Source: Cordia subcordata (Eukaryota; Streptophyta; Magnoliopsida; Boraginales; Cordiaceae). Taken from it: DNA of 64,000 bases. The number at the start of each line of letters is the position of its first letter. Position 1 is the first letter of the stretch. Below are positions 1 through 11,775 of the stretch, one piece after another. Under the pieces are notes generated by a model. That model was given only the letters and a program-made list of their open reading frames with translations. It was not told the DNA's origin and did not search any database. The DNA is taken from contig JAPTOF010000015.1 of NCBI GenBank assembly GCA_028554755.1, forward strand, positions 10,706,501-10,770,500. Direction: 5' to 3'. The position numbers were made by a program, and so were the translations under genes.

Positions 1-119
1 GGGCATAAAAGAGTTGGTGAATATGAGAGGCGAACAATAGGAATTTATAAGCATAATTGTGATGCTTCTGTGCAAATGAAGAATAGGATAATGGAGAACA
101 CAATTGCATCCTTTGACAT

Positions 120-490
120 AATTGTAGTTACAATCATATAGCTAAAACCCTACAACATCATGCCAGGAAAAGGGCATTTACAATGCAACCATTTCGAAAA
201 GATATTTTGACTAATGTAAAAATCTATAATTACACTTTAGGTCATACATTTTATATACCCTTTTTCTTAGGCTTATTGAGGTATTGATTTCACATTTTGA
301 AACTAAGATTATAAGTGAATTTGTGCATTTCAGTCAAATCTAATTATGAAAAGCAAACTCCTTCGGTAAAGGGTTGGGTTTTCAAAAATGGTAGTTTAAT
401 CTAAAAGTAGGATTAATTTGCATTACACATAAAAGAGTGTTGCTACTATTTGTATTATACTTTGCATTATATGTGGGGATTGTTATGTTC
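120..490 (+). repeat. left copy of a ~370-bp direct duplication
   Basis: From about 127 (GTTACAATCATATAGCTAAA) to about 488 the sequence aligns by eye with 2096-2466 in the same orientation, with scattered substitutions and small indels. Shared landmarks are the CATCATGCC/CATCAAGCT block, GCAATGCAA, AGGTCATACATTT, TTGATTTCA and the final CATTATATG...GGATTGTTAT. The two copies are about 1.97 kb apart and S1 lies between them. The unit is not recognised; it could be one half of an unrecognised element or a segmental duplication. Confidence 0.75.
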
Positions 491-1193
491 TTTTTTAACT
501 ATTCCATAGCATATCTACTATGTACAATTTGTAATGCACCCGTTATTGAGTAAGGGATATATTTGTGTGCAGAAAATACAATGAAGCTAGACATATTATA
601 GTTGTATTATTCTAAAGAGGAAAATATAGAAGTTGATATGATAAGAGAATGACAAAGATTCATGGAATACTTTGGGAGTCATTTGGTTTTAACATAATAT
701 ATTGTAATTGAAATAATTTAGTATATCAAACAAAGGCATGCTTGCTTAAGCTTTTGTCACTAGATCCTATTATAAATTTTCTCGATATATTTGTCATGTT
801 CTCGAATCACCAAAAAAGTCAATTTTTTAATTTGTGACAATTTCTTTTGAATGAAGGGAAGAAACTAATGAATTGTTTGCTTTGCCCTCAACTTGTACTT
901 AGTGGTGGAAAATTATTCTACCTATTATGTTGCTTAATGTATTCGGGATATGGTTGTGATGATATTGAATTACTTTTTTTTTTAGCATTTTTTAGTTTTA
1001 TGAATTTCTTTAGTTATACTTTACATATCCAGAATTCTAGAAAGAATTTTCATTTAATCCAAAAATTTTAGCAGAATGTTTAATGCTTTATTTTTAGATT
1101 AAGTGAAAAGCCTTAAGGACATTTGCTCCATATACATATGATGACCAAATGGATTAACTATAAAATAGTTTTACACATCTCGGTGTTTGTACA

Positions 1194-1197
<4 letters not shown>

Positions 1198-1227
<30 letters not shown>
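1198..1227. repeat. (TA)n microsatellite
   Basis: About 15 uninterrupted TA dinucleotides. No associated gene or element end is visible. Confidence 0.95.
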
Positions 1228-1231
<4 letters not shown>

Positions 1232-1383
1232 ATACATGTAATTGCTAAATAAAGACGTCTTTAGTTATTTGACTTTGCTTACTTAGTTGTTTCACTAATA
1301 TCATTTTCAAACATGTGTCACCCAAACATTAAATTTAACACTTCTATTTGATTAGAATTAATGAATAAAATGTATATTATAAG

Positions 1384-1890
1384 TGTTTGGGCCATGAATC
1401 TTTGGACCAACGAAGGTCCATGATGGCGTTGGGATTACGACCCAGCTTATTGGGCCTAAAGCTTAAAATGGATTAAAGCTGAGAGCCCACTGGGATATGA
1501 CCAACTAGCCAAGTGGATCAATGAATAAAGAGAGCGATAACTACAATCTGACAAGATAGAATTCAACGCATTAGCTGGTAGAGAGGGATAAAGATACATG
1601 GATAGAAGTCAAGAAGGACTCTTCCGCGAGGAGGAGGCTATAAAAGCATGCTTCACCAGGTAAAGAGAGAGAGAGAAAAAAAAAACACAAAAGCCGTTTT
1701 TGCCCGACAACCTCTTAATTATCCCAAATACGTTTTTCTATATCTTCAGTCGATACTGACTTGAGCGTCGGAGCATCTTTGGCCGGCACCACACCGGTGT
1801 CAAGGATTTCCGCACTTATACGTTTTCTGGTCTTGCAAGTTATCGAGCCCAATCAACCCAATACGAGATTGTAGAGAAACACCCTTTACA
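1384..1890 (+). mobile_element. S1: 507-bp solo LTR with perfect TSD
   Basis: The unit begins TGTTTGGGCC and ends CCCTTTACA (TGT...ACA termini) and is flanked on both sides by a perfect 5-bp direct repeat ATAAG (1379-1383 and 1891-1895), the signature of integrase-mediated insertion. A TATA box (TATAAAA, 1639-1645) followed by a purine-rich leader gives a plus-strand promoter layout. No primer-binding site, polypurine tract or second LTR follows, so this is a solo LTR left by LTR-LTR recombination, or a very short TRIM-like unit. The block GACTTGAGCGTCGGAG resembles one I know from other plant LTRs, but I cannot assign a lineage. Confidence 0.85.
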
Positions 1891-2466
1891 ATAAGTAAAT
1901 ATGATCACAAACAGAAAGGTGGTTTCTTTGGTAAGTAAATATGATTTTAGGCCAAAAGGCTATTTGTCTAGGCTAGAAGAGTCGATTCTTGTGGTAAAAA
2001 AATAAGAGTAAGAAAGAAAAAAAAGTATCCATTTGTTATGAGGTTTGGATTATGCTAATTATTAGGAAATTTTGCAGCAATAGTTATTTGGATACAGTTA
2101 CAATCGTATAGTTAAAACCTTGAAACATCAAGCTGGGAAAGGGACCTTTGCAATGCAATCATTTCAAAAGGACATTTTGTTTAATGTGAAAAATCTACAA
2201 CAAACATACTACACTTCAGGTCATACATTTCATATTCCCTTTTGATTAAGCCGACTGAAGTATTGATTTCATATTTTGAAACTTAAGATTATAAGTTAAT
2301 TTGTGCATTTCAATCAAATCAAATTATGAAAAGAAAACTCCTTTGGTAAAGGATTAGGTTTTAAAAATGGGTAGTTTCATATAAAAGAAGGATTCATTTG
2401 CATTACGCATAAATGAGTGTTGCTATTATTTGTATTATACTTTGCATTATATGTAAGGATTGTTAT
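1891..2466. other. unassigned flank with right copy of the duplication
   Basis: Continuation of the 1-1383 context after S1. Bases 2096-2466 are the right copy of the duplication whose left copy lies at about 127-488. The last bases, GGATTGTTAT, are the insertion site of G1; in the left copy the same site is uninterrupted (GGATTGTTATGTTC), which shows the empty target. No gene is seen. Confidence 0.6.
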
Positions 2467-4371
2467 TGATGTCGCTTTAGAAGCATAAGCCTAATGACTC
2501 GCAAGTGCACAGATTGATTATAGTGTAGTATGTGCGAGTGCGGGTGTCAAATCCACGGAGAGGTGAATTGCGGAGTGAATCAATGATGTGTGTCCTAGAA
2601 AGGTGCCTAAAAGAAAATTCTAAGACAACAATTGAATTTTTGGGATAAAAAGGGAGTTCCAATCAAAGGAATACTAAACTAAACTAAACTAATAGGAATG
2701 GAAAAAAGGGGAAACAAGCTAACCTAGAGGAAATCTAACAAATGGAATGGATTAGAGTGACTTTTGCTTGACTATGGGTGATTCTACACTTTAATGCTCT
2801 GGGATTTGGGGTGATGGCTTAAATATGAGGGTTGCTCTTAGCTAAGCTACTAACTAGTTCCTTAATTTGTTCCTAGGATACGGTGCGGGTCCATCCCTAG
2901 GCGACACCTCCTAGAGCTACAATGTGGTCCTTATGACCTTGGGCTTTAGGGTTGACTAACTAACTTCCTGGGTGACCTAGACTGAACCTACCATAGTGTC
3001 TAAACCATTGGCTGAGTTTAAAGCCAAGACCTAGTGCCTCTACTATCGACTAAACTTACCTAAAAACCTATTGACTAGGTTTAAAGCCAAAGAAGACTCG
3101 ATCTAAGTTAGCCTTAAGTTATGCATCGTCAATCTAGGGTCACAATAGCAGGATTTGATTATTTTAAGTGCAATCATACATGTTCTATGCTATTGCATTC
3201 GTGAATATAAAGACATACTCGACTACCAAACCTTTTTGTGCTCGGATTACACCATTTCATAAGCCGAGAACCAACATGTACACTATATTAAGATCATACT
3301 TACTACTAGGCATGCAAACATACACATAAACATGATTATAAGCATTACCCACTTCATACAATTTATAAGCATTACCCACTTATGCAATGTATTAGAGGTG
3401 TTTAGTAGCAAATAGACATCAATTTATATATATACTACCCATATAGACCTATTATCAAACACTTATACCTGTATTGAATAATAGCCATTAAAACAATAAA
3501 AACAAAGTACACATATACACACACACACATAAAAATATATATTAAACCATCGAATCTGATAACAATCAAGTATATAGTCAACACATAATACAAGCTAAAT
3601 CACCCGAAATAGATCTATTTAAGCATACTAGAAAATAGGAGAAAAAGGGAAATAGATGAACTCCCCTTTCATCCTTGAAGTAGCTTTACAATCCTTTGAG
3701 CAAATCTTGAAATCTGAAGTGTTAAATCCCTCTAAAAAGCTTGAATCTAGGTGTTTTAGTATGTAAGAGAGTGCGTGTGAGGTGGGATAGTTAGGGTGTT
3801 GTGTGTTGAAAAATTGGGTGTGAAGTATGTGTGAATAGATGACCAAAATGCAGAAACATCGAGCCTATTTATAGTTGTTTGCAGTGCTACCTGTCGACCC
3901 TACCGGTCAGCCAGTAACGGGGAGAGAGGGTTAATTGATTCTTTTCTCTACTCTTTGGATTAACTGGCTGACCTAACCAATTAGCTGGTAAGCTCGACCA
4001 GTAATAACGACTCTTCTCTGTATCTAACGGCTAACCCTACCGATCAGCTGGCACCTTAAGGGGGTCGACTAGTTCTTCAAATGACTTCAAATCTTCATCT
4101 TCTTTGCTTCTAGCCTTTACCCTGCGACCCATACGCCTCAATTCTTCATTGCCTATCATCTTACAACTTGTCATCAACCTAAGACTGATCTAAATCATAA
4201 AAAATGAGCAATTAGTATAGTGTTTATCTATAAAACCCAACTATATACAATTATCTTCGCTTAAGCTTAATTCTACCATATGTACTACACTAATGCCACT
4301 TTACAAGCACAAAGTACCTCAAAAACTTATAGAAAATACAAAGCAAACACACACAAAATCAAAACACATCA
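2467..4371 (-). repeat. G1 3' LTR (1905 bp)
   Basis: Plus-strand ends TGATGTCG...ACACATCA. Recognised by homology to the other LTRs here: a TGTCAAATCCACGGAGAGG block near the integrase-proximal end, a conserved CTAGAGCTAC...GGTCCTTATGACC block (about 2918-2940), and two leader palindromes of the TTGGCTGGATTTAAAGCCAA type (3008-3027, 3071-3090, each with changes). A cluster of decayed GGTCGACC motifs lies at about 3890-4070, and the U3 inverted repeat at 4208-4296. The internal polypurine tract abuts it at 4372. Confidence 0.88.
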
Positions 4372-5787
4372 ACACCCCTAAACCTTCTCCTTGTTTGTAC
4401 CCAAGCAAGTCCAAACTTAAGTGTATCTCAAGGTTGATACAAAGGGTTGCCTAATGTATTGACTCACAATCTTGGTGAATCTAAGAGATATGTAAGGGTG
4501 ATTCCTTTTATAGAAGGGTCTTAAAGCCTTTTTGGCTCCTCCCCTTACTCATAAGAGGTCTCGCACCTCTAGGGAAATTCCTGAATAGCTATACCACCAC
4601 AAGCCTAGGAGTCTAATGCACGCACTCAAGATGTTGATATTTCATGCCCCCTCGACTAACATGGCCTCCCTAATATGCATAAAGCCTCAAAGAGAAAGAG
4701 AGAAGAAACGTACAGACACAATACCTCACATATGATATAAAAGCCTTATTCACAATACATTAGAGGAACAAAACAATAAACTTCTGCTAAGCTGACATTG
4801 TGTCACGTGAGCACTTATTCAATGAACTTTTTGGTGCCTTTTCGCCTTTTTCATATGTTTTCCTTTGTTTTTCAATTTTTCAAATGTTTTCATCTTTTTT
4901 TTCCCTTTTCTATTTTTATTTTTTACATTTTTCATACTTTTGCATTTTATAACAAAAAGAAAGGCTAAGACACACTAAAAAGAACCAATCAAGGAAGGGG
5001 TACACATATCAATAACCCATTTCATCCACTTTTTCCACCCAAGCCATGGGGTAGTTACACGGTACATTCTTAAAGGTACTTATTCCCCCCAACTTTCAAA
5101 GGGTATCCCTTCCAAGTCTTGGCTCTCCCTCTACTCCATTCACTTCCCGCAATACTATCTTATATTCACCAATCAATTGAGTCAATCACAAAAGCCAACA
5201 CTTAAATCAACCAAGAGATAAACGACTCTATATGCATTAAAAATTGAAAAAATTTGACCAATTTTTAATAAAATAATGCAATCTACCTTAAAAAAAGCAT
5301 AAAACGATAAAACCAAACTCCCATACTCCCAAACCTAAACTTTGCTTATCTTCAAGCAAAAAAAAAACAAAGGCACACAACTAACAAATAGGTGATACAA
5401 AGCCAGTAAGGGTGGTGGGGATGGGGTAGAAAAATGAGGATCAAATGGAGAAATGATAGATACAACTTTGTGTTCTCTTTGAAACTCTTTATGCTAATGG
5501 TCCATCATTCAACCATTAATCCTGCTACTCAATAAACCACAAACACTCATAAAGAACAAGGTTAGTAGAATTGCCATGCAAGCTTGCATTAGCATATGCA
5601 AATGATAAACAAGGTATATCTTATGGGAAAAGGGATTAGGGATCAACATTTGTGATGGGTGAAAAGAAAGAAAACAAACAAAAGGAAAATGAAATAAGAA
5701 ATGAAAACACCAAAATTTAACCTAGGTTGCCTCCTAGTAATGCTAACCGCCAAGCCATCAGCTAAGCAATCACCAACTTATCATCAA
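4372..5787 (-). other. G1 3' noncoding region with two polypurine-like tracts
   Basis: Read on the minus strand, a polypurine-like tract ending AGGTTTAGGGGTGT touches the LTR (4372-4408), and a second tract of the same design (GACAAGCAAAG-type followed by TTTAGGTTTGGG) lies at 5321-5360. Between them are an interrupted homopurine/homopyrimidine stretch (about 4830-4970) and a hairpin-like block related to AAGTTGACATTGTGTCACTT (4789-4808). Downstream of the integrase end is the block GCCTCCTAGTAATGCTAACC (5730-5749), shared with G2 and G3. No open frame of note. Confidence 0.75.
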
Positions 5788-7040
5788 TCGTTATAGACGA
5801 GGTCCTAAAGCTCTATAGTCTCCACAAGAGCCATGCTCGGATCAAATGCATGTTTTAGGCATTGTTCGTTCAATGTCATCTCTTGGCTATCTTTCAAGTC
5901 TCTTATCTTCATCGCTTGAGAAGGGTAGGCTACTATCAGCTCATACGGACTGTCCTATCTTGACTTCAACTTCCCTAGAAAGAGCTTCAAATGAGAGTTA
6001 AATAGCCAAACTTTATCATTAGGAGAAAAATTTTCCTAAGAATGTGTCTATCATGCATCCTCTTCATCGTATCTTTATAAAACTTAGCGATCTCATATGC
6101 CTCAAACCTAAGCTCCTCTAATTCTGCTAGGTCAAGCTTCCTTTTCTCACCTGCTAATGACATGTCAAAATTTAGGGCTTTGATAACCCAATAGCCCTAT
6201 GTTCTAGCTCAACCAGCAAGTGACAAACTTTCCCATACACTAGCCTATATGAAGACATACCAATGGGAATCTTAAAAGTGGTACAATAGGCCTATAAAGC
6301 ATCATTCAACCTAATAGAACAAATTCTTCTATCTGCCCTAACCATCTTCTCTAAGATGGATTTGATCTCCCTATTAGACACTTCTACTTGTCTAGTAGTT
6401 TATTGGTGATAGAGGGTTGAGTGACCGAGTATCTTCTCAATAAAGCCTCAAGTGTCCTATGGCGGAAATGTTAGCCACCATCACTAATCAAGACCCTAGG
6501 ACTCTAAATCTAGAGAAAAATTCTCCTTAATGAACTTGACTATAACCCTATGATCATTAATATGTGTAAGAATTGCCTCAACTCATTTGGACACATAGTT
6601 AATGGCCATTAGAATGTATTAGTACCTTAAGAAAGGTGGAAATAGACCTATGAAATCAATTCCCTAAACATAAAATAGCTCACTTTGAGGAATAGGGGAC
6701 AACAGCATCATATTTCTCCTAGAGATGGACCCAGATTGTTGACATCTAATACTCTTCTTACAATACTCTTAGGCATCCCTAAAGAGAGTAGGCCAAAAGA
6801 ATCTACTTTGCAAGACCTTCGTGGTAGTCTTCTTGCCACTAAAGTGACATTCACAACCCTTACCATGACAAATGCTTAACACGCTTTCAAACTCAGTCTC
6901 CGGCATACATTGACGAATCACTTGATCCGCACAAACCTTGAAGAGATAAGGATTTTCCCAAAAGAAATGCCTAACTTGGACTAGGAATCTATCTCTCTCT
7001 CTTCTCCCAATAGGAAGGAAATTGCCCTCTGGCAAAATAA
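5788..7040 (-). pseudogene. G1 integrase, heavily degraded
   Basis: Minus-strand translation in changing frames gives recognisable Athila/Tat-clade integrase pieces: GIDFIGLF of the first catalytic region, VSNREIKSILEK, an RLNDAL-type block and [15 protein letters not shown], ending in a C-terminal segment at about 5788. The HHCC zinc-binding part lies at about 6769-7035 (CHGKGCECHFSGKK). The second catalytic Asp region is frameshifted and many stops interrupt the frame. No chromodomain follows, consistent with the non-chromovirus clade. It cannot make an active enzyme. Confidence 0.85.
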
Positions 7041-8770
7041 TTCATTATATTTGCAAACCACGGTGTATGATACGAGATGGAAAACAATTGCTCATCCAGA
7101 AAAGAATCATGAAAGGGGGAAGAATCAGTAGGAGACTCACTAACAAGACAGGACAAATGATCTACAACCAAATTCTTACTACCCTTCTTGTCCTTAATCT
7201 CAACTTCAAACTCTTAGAAGAGTAATATCCACCTAATCAAGCGAGTTCAGACTCTTTCTTAGCTAATAAATATCTTAACGCTGCATGATTGGTGTAAACA
7301 ATGACCTTGGACCCTAGGATGTATGACCTAAACCTGTCTAGGGAGCAGACTACCACTAAAAGCTCTTTTTTTGTAGTGGTATAGTTCTTTTAAGCCTCGT
7401 CTAGAGTCTTATTAGCGTAGAACATTAAATGGAGCAATTTGTCTTTCCTTTGACCTAAAACAACTCATACGGCAAAGTTAGATGCATCACATATAACCTC
7501 AAAGGAGAGACTGTAGTCTGGTGGCTGGATGATTGAGGAGAAGGATTATAAGGATTTAAGCCTATCAAAAGCTCTAACACACTTATCATCAAACTCAAAT
7601 GGGACATCTTGTTCAAAAAGCCTAGATAAGGGATGCAATATGTGGCTAAAATCCTTAATAAACCTAATAGAACCTTGTATGCCCTAGAAAAAAATCTAAC
7701 ATCCTTGACACACTTAGGCGTAGACAACTTCTCAATAAGTTCTACCTTAGCCGGGTCAACTTGAATTCCACTAGAAGACACCACATGACCCAAGACTATT
7801 CCTCATTGCACCATAAAGTAAGACTTCTCCTAACTTAACACTATGTTCTTCTTAACACAATAGTCTAAGACCAAGGAAAGATGACTAAGGCACTGATCAA
7901 AGCTATCTCCAAAAACTGAGAAATCATCCATAAATCTCTAAATGCTTTTCAATCATATTGCTAAAAATGGCCATTATACACCTCTAAAACGTCACTGGCA
8001 CATTACAAAGACTGAAAGACATCCTTCTATAGGCAAAAGTGCCATAGGGACAAGTAAAGGTGGTTTTCTCCTGGTCCCCAGGAAACACGGGGAGTTGATT
8101 GTATCCCAAATACCCGTTTAAAAAGCAAAGTAGTTATAGCCAGTTATTCTATCTAAGACCTGGTCCAAAAAGGATAAAAGGAAATGGCACTTCTTAGCTC
8201 TCGAGTTGAGCTTCCTATAATTTATACAAACTTTCCAACCTGTAGAGTACGTGTAAGGATAAGCTCTTCTCGCTCATTCTTGACAACCATGATTCTGGAC
8301 TTTTTAGGGACAGCTTGAACTGGACTACCTACTCACTATTAGAGATCGGATAGATAATGCCTACATTTAAAAGCTTAATAATCTCTTTCTTAACCACTTA
8401 ACTCATGTGTGGGTTTAATCTTCTTTGTATCTCCCTGGAAGGAACATCTCTATTCTCAAGATGAATTCTATGCATGTACACTGAAGGGTCTATACCTTTC
8501 AAATCATCTATCTTCCACACTATAGCCTTTTTATGGTTCCTAAGAACTCCTAAGAGATACTCCTCATGCTCACTAGATAAGTCGGAAGCTATGATAACCG
8601 AAAGGGTCTCATTAAGGCCTAAGAATGCATACTTTAAATGCTCAGGAAGGGGTTTGAGATCTAAAGATGGGCTAAGCTCAACCAAAGGGAATCTACATCA
8701 ATATCGACATGGACATCACAAAATCACTAGATATGGGAATGGAAAGGATGAACTCAAGTGACTTCTCAAG
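7041..8770 (-). pseudogene. G1 RNase H and reverse transcriptase, degraded
   Basis: Minus-strand pieces include GHVVSSSGIQVDPAKVELIE (7734-7793), a standard RT thumb/connection block of this clade, and the RT N-terminal region LRNHKKAIVWKIDDLKGIDP with RRLNPHMS (8398-8685). The catalytic box survives as FMDDFS near 7920, but a small deletion just N-terminal to it puts it out of frame. RNase H residues toward 7040-7450 are split by stops. In G3 the same blocks sit in order with fewer breaks. Confidence 0.85.
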
Positions 8771-9345
8771 CTTAGAATCCTAAAAAATGAAGGTGGAAGC
8801 TATACATTTCTGCTCTAAGGTTTTCGAATCAAAGCTAGATAACAAATCCTTAAACTTTCTCAAATTCTCACTATCAGTCATAGTCCTCTCAAAAAAATCC
8901 TCAATACACGAATTAATAACATCAACCCTAAAGTACTCTTCTTCATCCTCATCTCTTCTTACACTAATTCTCTGTATCACCTCTGTAACCTTTATAATGG
9001 AGCTCAAATTCCAAAACTTTATTTCTAGTAACCCTACCTTATAATGAATGAGGGCATCCATGGTGGCAAGAAAAGGGCAATCTAGGAAAACGGGAGTGGA
9101 ATGCCTAGAATCGTGACCCGAATCCATATCTAGCACTACGAAATCTACGGGATACATGAACTCTCTTACCTGAACCATGACATCCTATACAACTCCTCTA
9201 GGTCTACGCTCAGATCTACTGGCAAGCTGAAGGGTAACATGCGTAGGGGATAGCTCACCTAGACCTAGTTGTTGATAGAGTAAGGAATGAGGTTCACACT
9301 AGACCCTAAATCTAACATGGAGTGATCAATCTAGGTCTCTCTAAT
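8771..9345 (-). pseudogene. G1 retropepsin-type protease, degraded
   Basis: The active-site block LDLGSSVN can be read on the minus strand near 9300-9320 (D-x-G motif of retropepsins). The distal part of the domain reads VDFVVLDMDSGHDSRHSTP followed by FLDCPFLATMDALI (8780-9178), which replaces the usual LGRPFLATA. This is one ancestral domain now split by frameshifts and stops. Confidence 0.8.
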
Positions 9346-11731
9346 ACGTTAAGGAATAGTGAAAGCTTCTGGGTTACTCAACTTGTGCGGAAGGCCTGAT
9401 GTACAAATGCTACTCACCTTCTCCGTGAGCTTCATCTTTTTCGACATGGTCGATGTCCTACACTTCCTTGTACAAAGGTCCTTAATGAACATTGAATATG
9501 AGGGAATGGAAAGGACCTTATCTATCAAGAGAATATTGACCTTAAGATCTTTAAAATGTTCTAGGACTTTAAAGAACCTAGTATCCTTACTAGATGATAG
9601 ACTCTCTAAGGTGGATGGGAAGGGAACTCTAGGTGTAGCACCTTTAGACTTATGGGAATCAACAATGGGTTACTTTCCCTTTTTGTGTGGGATGAAAGTA
9701 CTACTCTCACCATGGTCTCTAGTAGGCTCTACTCTCTCAGTAGGACTCTCTTTAGAATCTTTCTTAATACGGCTATGATCGAGCTCTTTAGACTTAAAAG
9801 GACTACTAGGTGTAGGCTCTGCATGTTCAACTCCTATCCTATTATCCACTATCCTACTGCTCCTAAAAGTGGTGACGGCCTTGGCTTGGGCTTGAGGGGG
9901 ATATGTAGGATTGGTGGGAGAATAGGAATGGACTTTAGGGTTCACCTCCGGCTACGAAGGCAACTTCCTAGGGTCTTTCATACTTATCTGACTAGCAAAA
10001 TTCCCTACTTATCCCTTTAGCCTAGCCATATATTGCTTATAACTAGCTAGCTCTTGCCTATTATTAGCAAATGCCTATTTCATCAATTATAACATCTTCT
10101 GAATTTTGTTATCGCTAAAGGACTAGCTACTAGATGGGATAGGAAGTGCTTGGGGATAAGAAACACTAAGGAGCCTAGCTTGATTCACATTATAAAACCC
10201 TGAAGGATTAACAGGACACTATTTCTATAGGAATAGGACTTGAGGCTGGCAATGGGAAGACCCATACTGACCCTGTCTCCAAGAAAAATTAAGGTTGTCT
10301 CTCCAACCCGAATTATATGTGTTCGAGTATGGATTGTACTTACGTGAATACTCTTGTGCAGCACAAACTTGCTCCTGCATGAAATCAGGAAGCTGGGTTG
10401 CTAAAGGGCAAACTATAGTCTCATGAGATGACTCGGAACACAAAGCACATATCTCAACTACCAACAAGGAAGATGACAAAACCTACATAATTAGTCCTAC
10501 GACCATATGAGGAAAGAGTCAAGGAAATGAATTGGTCTAACTTATTCGTCAACGCTCTAACCTCGGTGGGCAAATTAGAAGAGACTCCTACCTCATGGAC
10601 ACCTTTTCCCAAGCTTCATTTGGTCTCAAATTATAGAACCTACCATTGGATGCGATATTCACTATCACCCTAATTTGCTCATTCAAGCCTCTAAAGAAAT
10701 ACTGAAGGAGTTCATAAACACCATACTCATGGTGTGGGCAAGAAGTTCATTAAACCTCTTCCAAGCCTCATAAAAAGTCTCTAAGTTATGGTGAGAGAAG
10801 GTCATAATGGAAGCCCGAAGATTGGCGGTCTTAGCAATAGGAAATCATTTTTGGTAGAAACACGACTAAAGCTCATCCTAAGAGGTGATGTAACCATTAG
10901 GTAAGGAATGATACCATGCCCTGGCTTTATCCTTAAGGGAAAACAAGAACAACTTAAGGCTACTGACTTTTTAAGACACGTTAGGGAAGTGAAGATTGGA
11001 ACTTATCTTTACAAACTCAGCGATGTGGTCCAAGGGACTTTTATTGCTCTTCCCGTAGAAGGAAGAAAGCATCACCAACATACTAGACTTAATCTTGAAA
11101 TTAGCTTCCTTCAACCCCAAAACATGGATACCCAACTTAGGCTCAAACGAGTTAGGGAGGAAGAATTGCCTAAGCGTGCGCTCATCCTTTATGGATGGGT
11201 CCAACCTACAGGGCTTTTACCTAAAATGCTATTGGGCTTATGAGGGCCCATGGTGCTCATGTGATGGGATAGGATCCATAGGGGGAATAGGAGGAGGAAT
11301 ATGAGGATTAATGGGATCAGCCTTCTCTCCTAGAATATCACCTAAATTCCTAAAATGATGTGCTATTCTATCGGGTTTAGGATTCAACAGAACTAGGGGA
11401 TTCTTAAGGGAACACCTACCAAGGATACAAAGCCTACTCTATTCTTCGAACACTTTAACCCCCGAAACCTCAAAATTTCCTAAAACTACAACAACAAAGC
11501 CACAAACCTATAAGGTCTATCAAAAATAAAAACCAAAAGCAAACTTAAAATAAGAAAGCTAAACAAGCAAGCTAAACTACTAAATAAAAGCAAACACAAG
11601 AGAGTAAGCTAACCAAAGGAAAAGTAAGATAATAAACTATGAAAAAAAAGCAAACAAAATAAAGCAAGTAAAACTAATAAAAAAGGCAACTAAATAAAGC
11701 ACACAAGCAAAGAAATCAAGCCAGTCATGCC
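9346..11731 (-). pseudogene. G1 gag (capsid, zinc knuckle, linker), degraded
   Basis: Proceeding from the primer site, minus-strand pieces are: the gag N-terminal and capsid region near 10971-11204 (LRQFFLPNSFEPKL, then SSFYGKSNKSPLDHIAEFV), the nucleocapsid zinc knuckle CALCSESSHETIVC (CX2CX4HX4C, about 10400-10450), then a charged linker (9670-9945) joining to protease. The frames differ between pieces, so at least four frameshifts have occurred. The family is Retrotrans_gag type by comparison with the better preserved G3 copy. Confidence 0.8.
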
Positions 11732-11749
11732 TTCCTGACAATGGCTCCA
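11732..11749 (-). other. G1 primer-binding site, decayed
   Basis: The plus strand reads TTCCTGACAATGGCTCCA, 13 of 18 bases identical to the 3' end of plant tRNA-Asp (TCCCCGGCAACGGCGCCA). Four of the five differences are C-to-T or G-to-A, as expected for decay of methylated DNA. It lies 6 bp from the LTR start at 11756, the spacing seen in all copies here. Confidence 0.8.
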
Positions 11750-11755
11750 AGAACT

Positions 11756-11775
11756 TGATGTCACTTTAGGAGCAT
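11756..11775 (-). repeat. G1 5' LTR stub interrupted by N1
   Basis: Twenty bases (TGATGTCACTTTAGGAGCAT) match the start of the G1 3' LTR at 2467 in 18 of 20 positions. At 11776 the sequence switches to the LTR start of N1. The left TSD of N1 is therefore probably AGCAT (11771-11775). The rest of this LTR is not in the window. Confidence 0.75.

Larger units (their letters stand above)
1..1383. other. AT-rich sequence, no gene recognised
   Basis: I see no coding frame with family similarity here; the longest open stretch (847-1071) is short, rich in F/L/Y and looks like chance in AT-rich DNA. Bases about 120-490 are repeated at about 2090-2461 (separate entry), so at least part is duplicated DNA. 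A TA microsatellite lies at 1198-1227. The stretch could be old host intergenic DNA or a TE too decayed to name. Confidence 0.5.
2467..11775 (-). mobile_element. G1: degenerate Ty3 (Athila/Tat-clade) element, window part
   Basis: Minus-strand LTR retrotransposon. In plus-strand order it has the 3' LTR (2467-4371), a 3' noncoding region with two polypurine-like tracts, integrase, RNase H, RT, protease, gag, a tRNA-Asp primer site (11732-11749) and the first 20 bp of the 5' LTR (11756-11775). N1 then interrupts the 5' LTR, and the remainder should lie beyond the right edge. The left target base string is GTTAT (2462-2466); the matching TSD is outside the window. Every coding domain is broken by frameshifts and stops, more so than in G2 or G3, in line with G1 being the outermost and oldest layer. 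Confidence 0.9.

Noticed and set aside
847..1071. 74-codon plus-strand open frame rich in Phe, Leu and Tyr
   Set aside because: Short, AT-driven composition, no motif, no conservation with the duplicated copy downstream.
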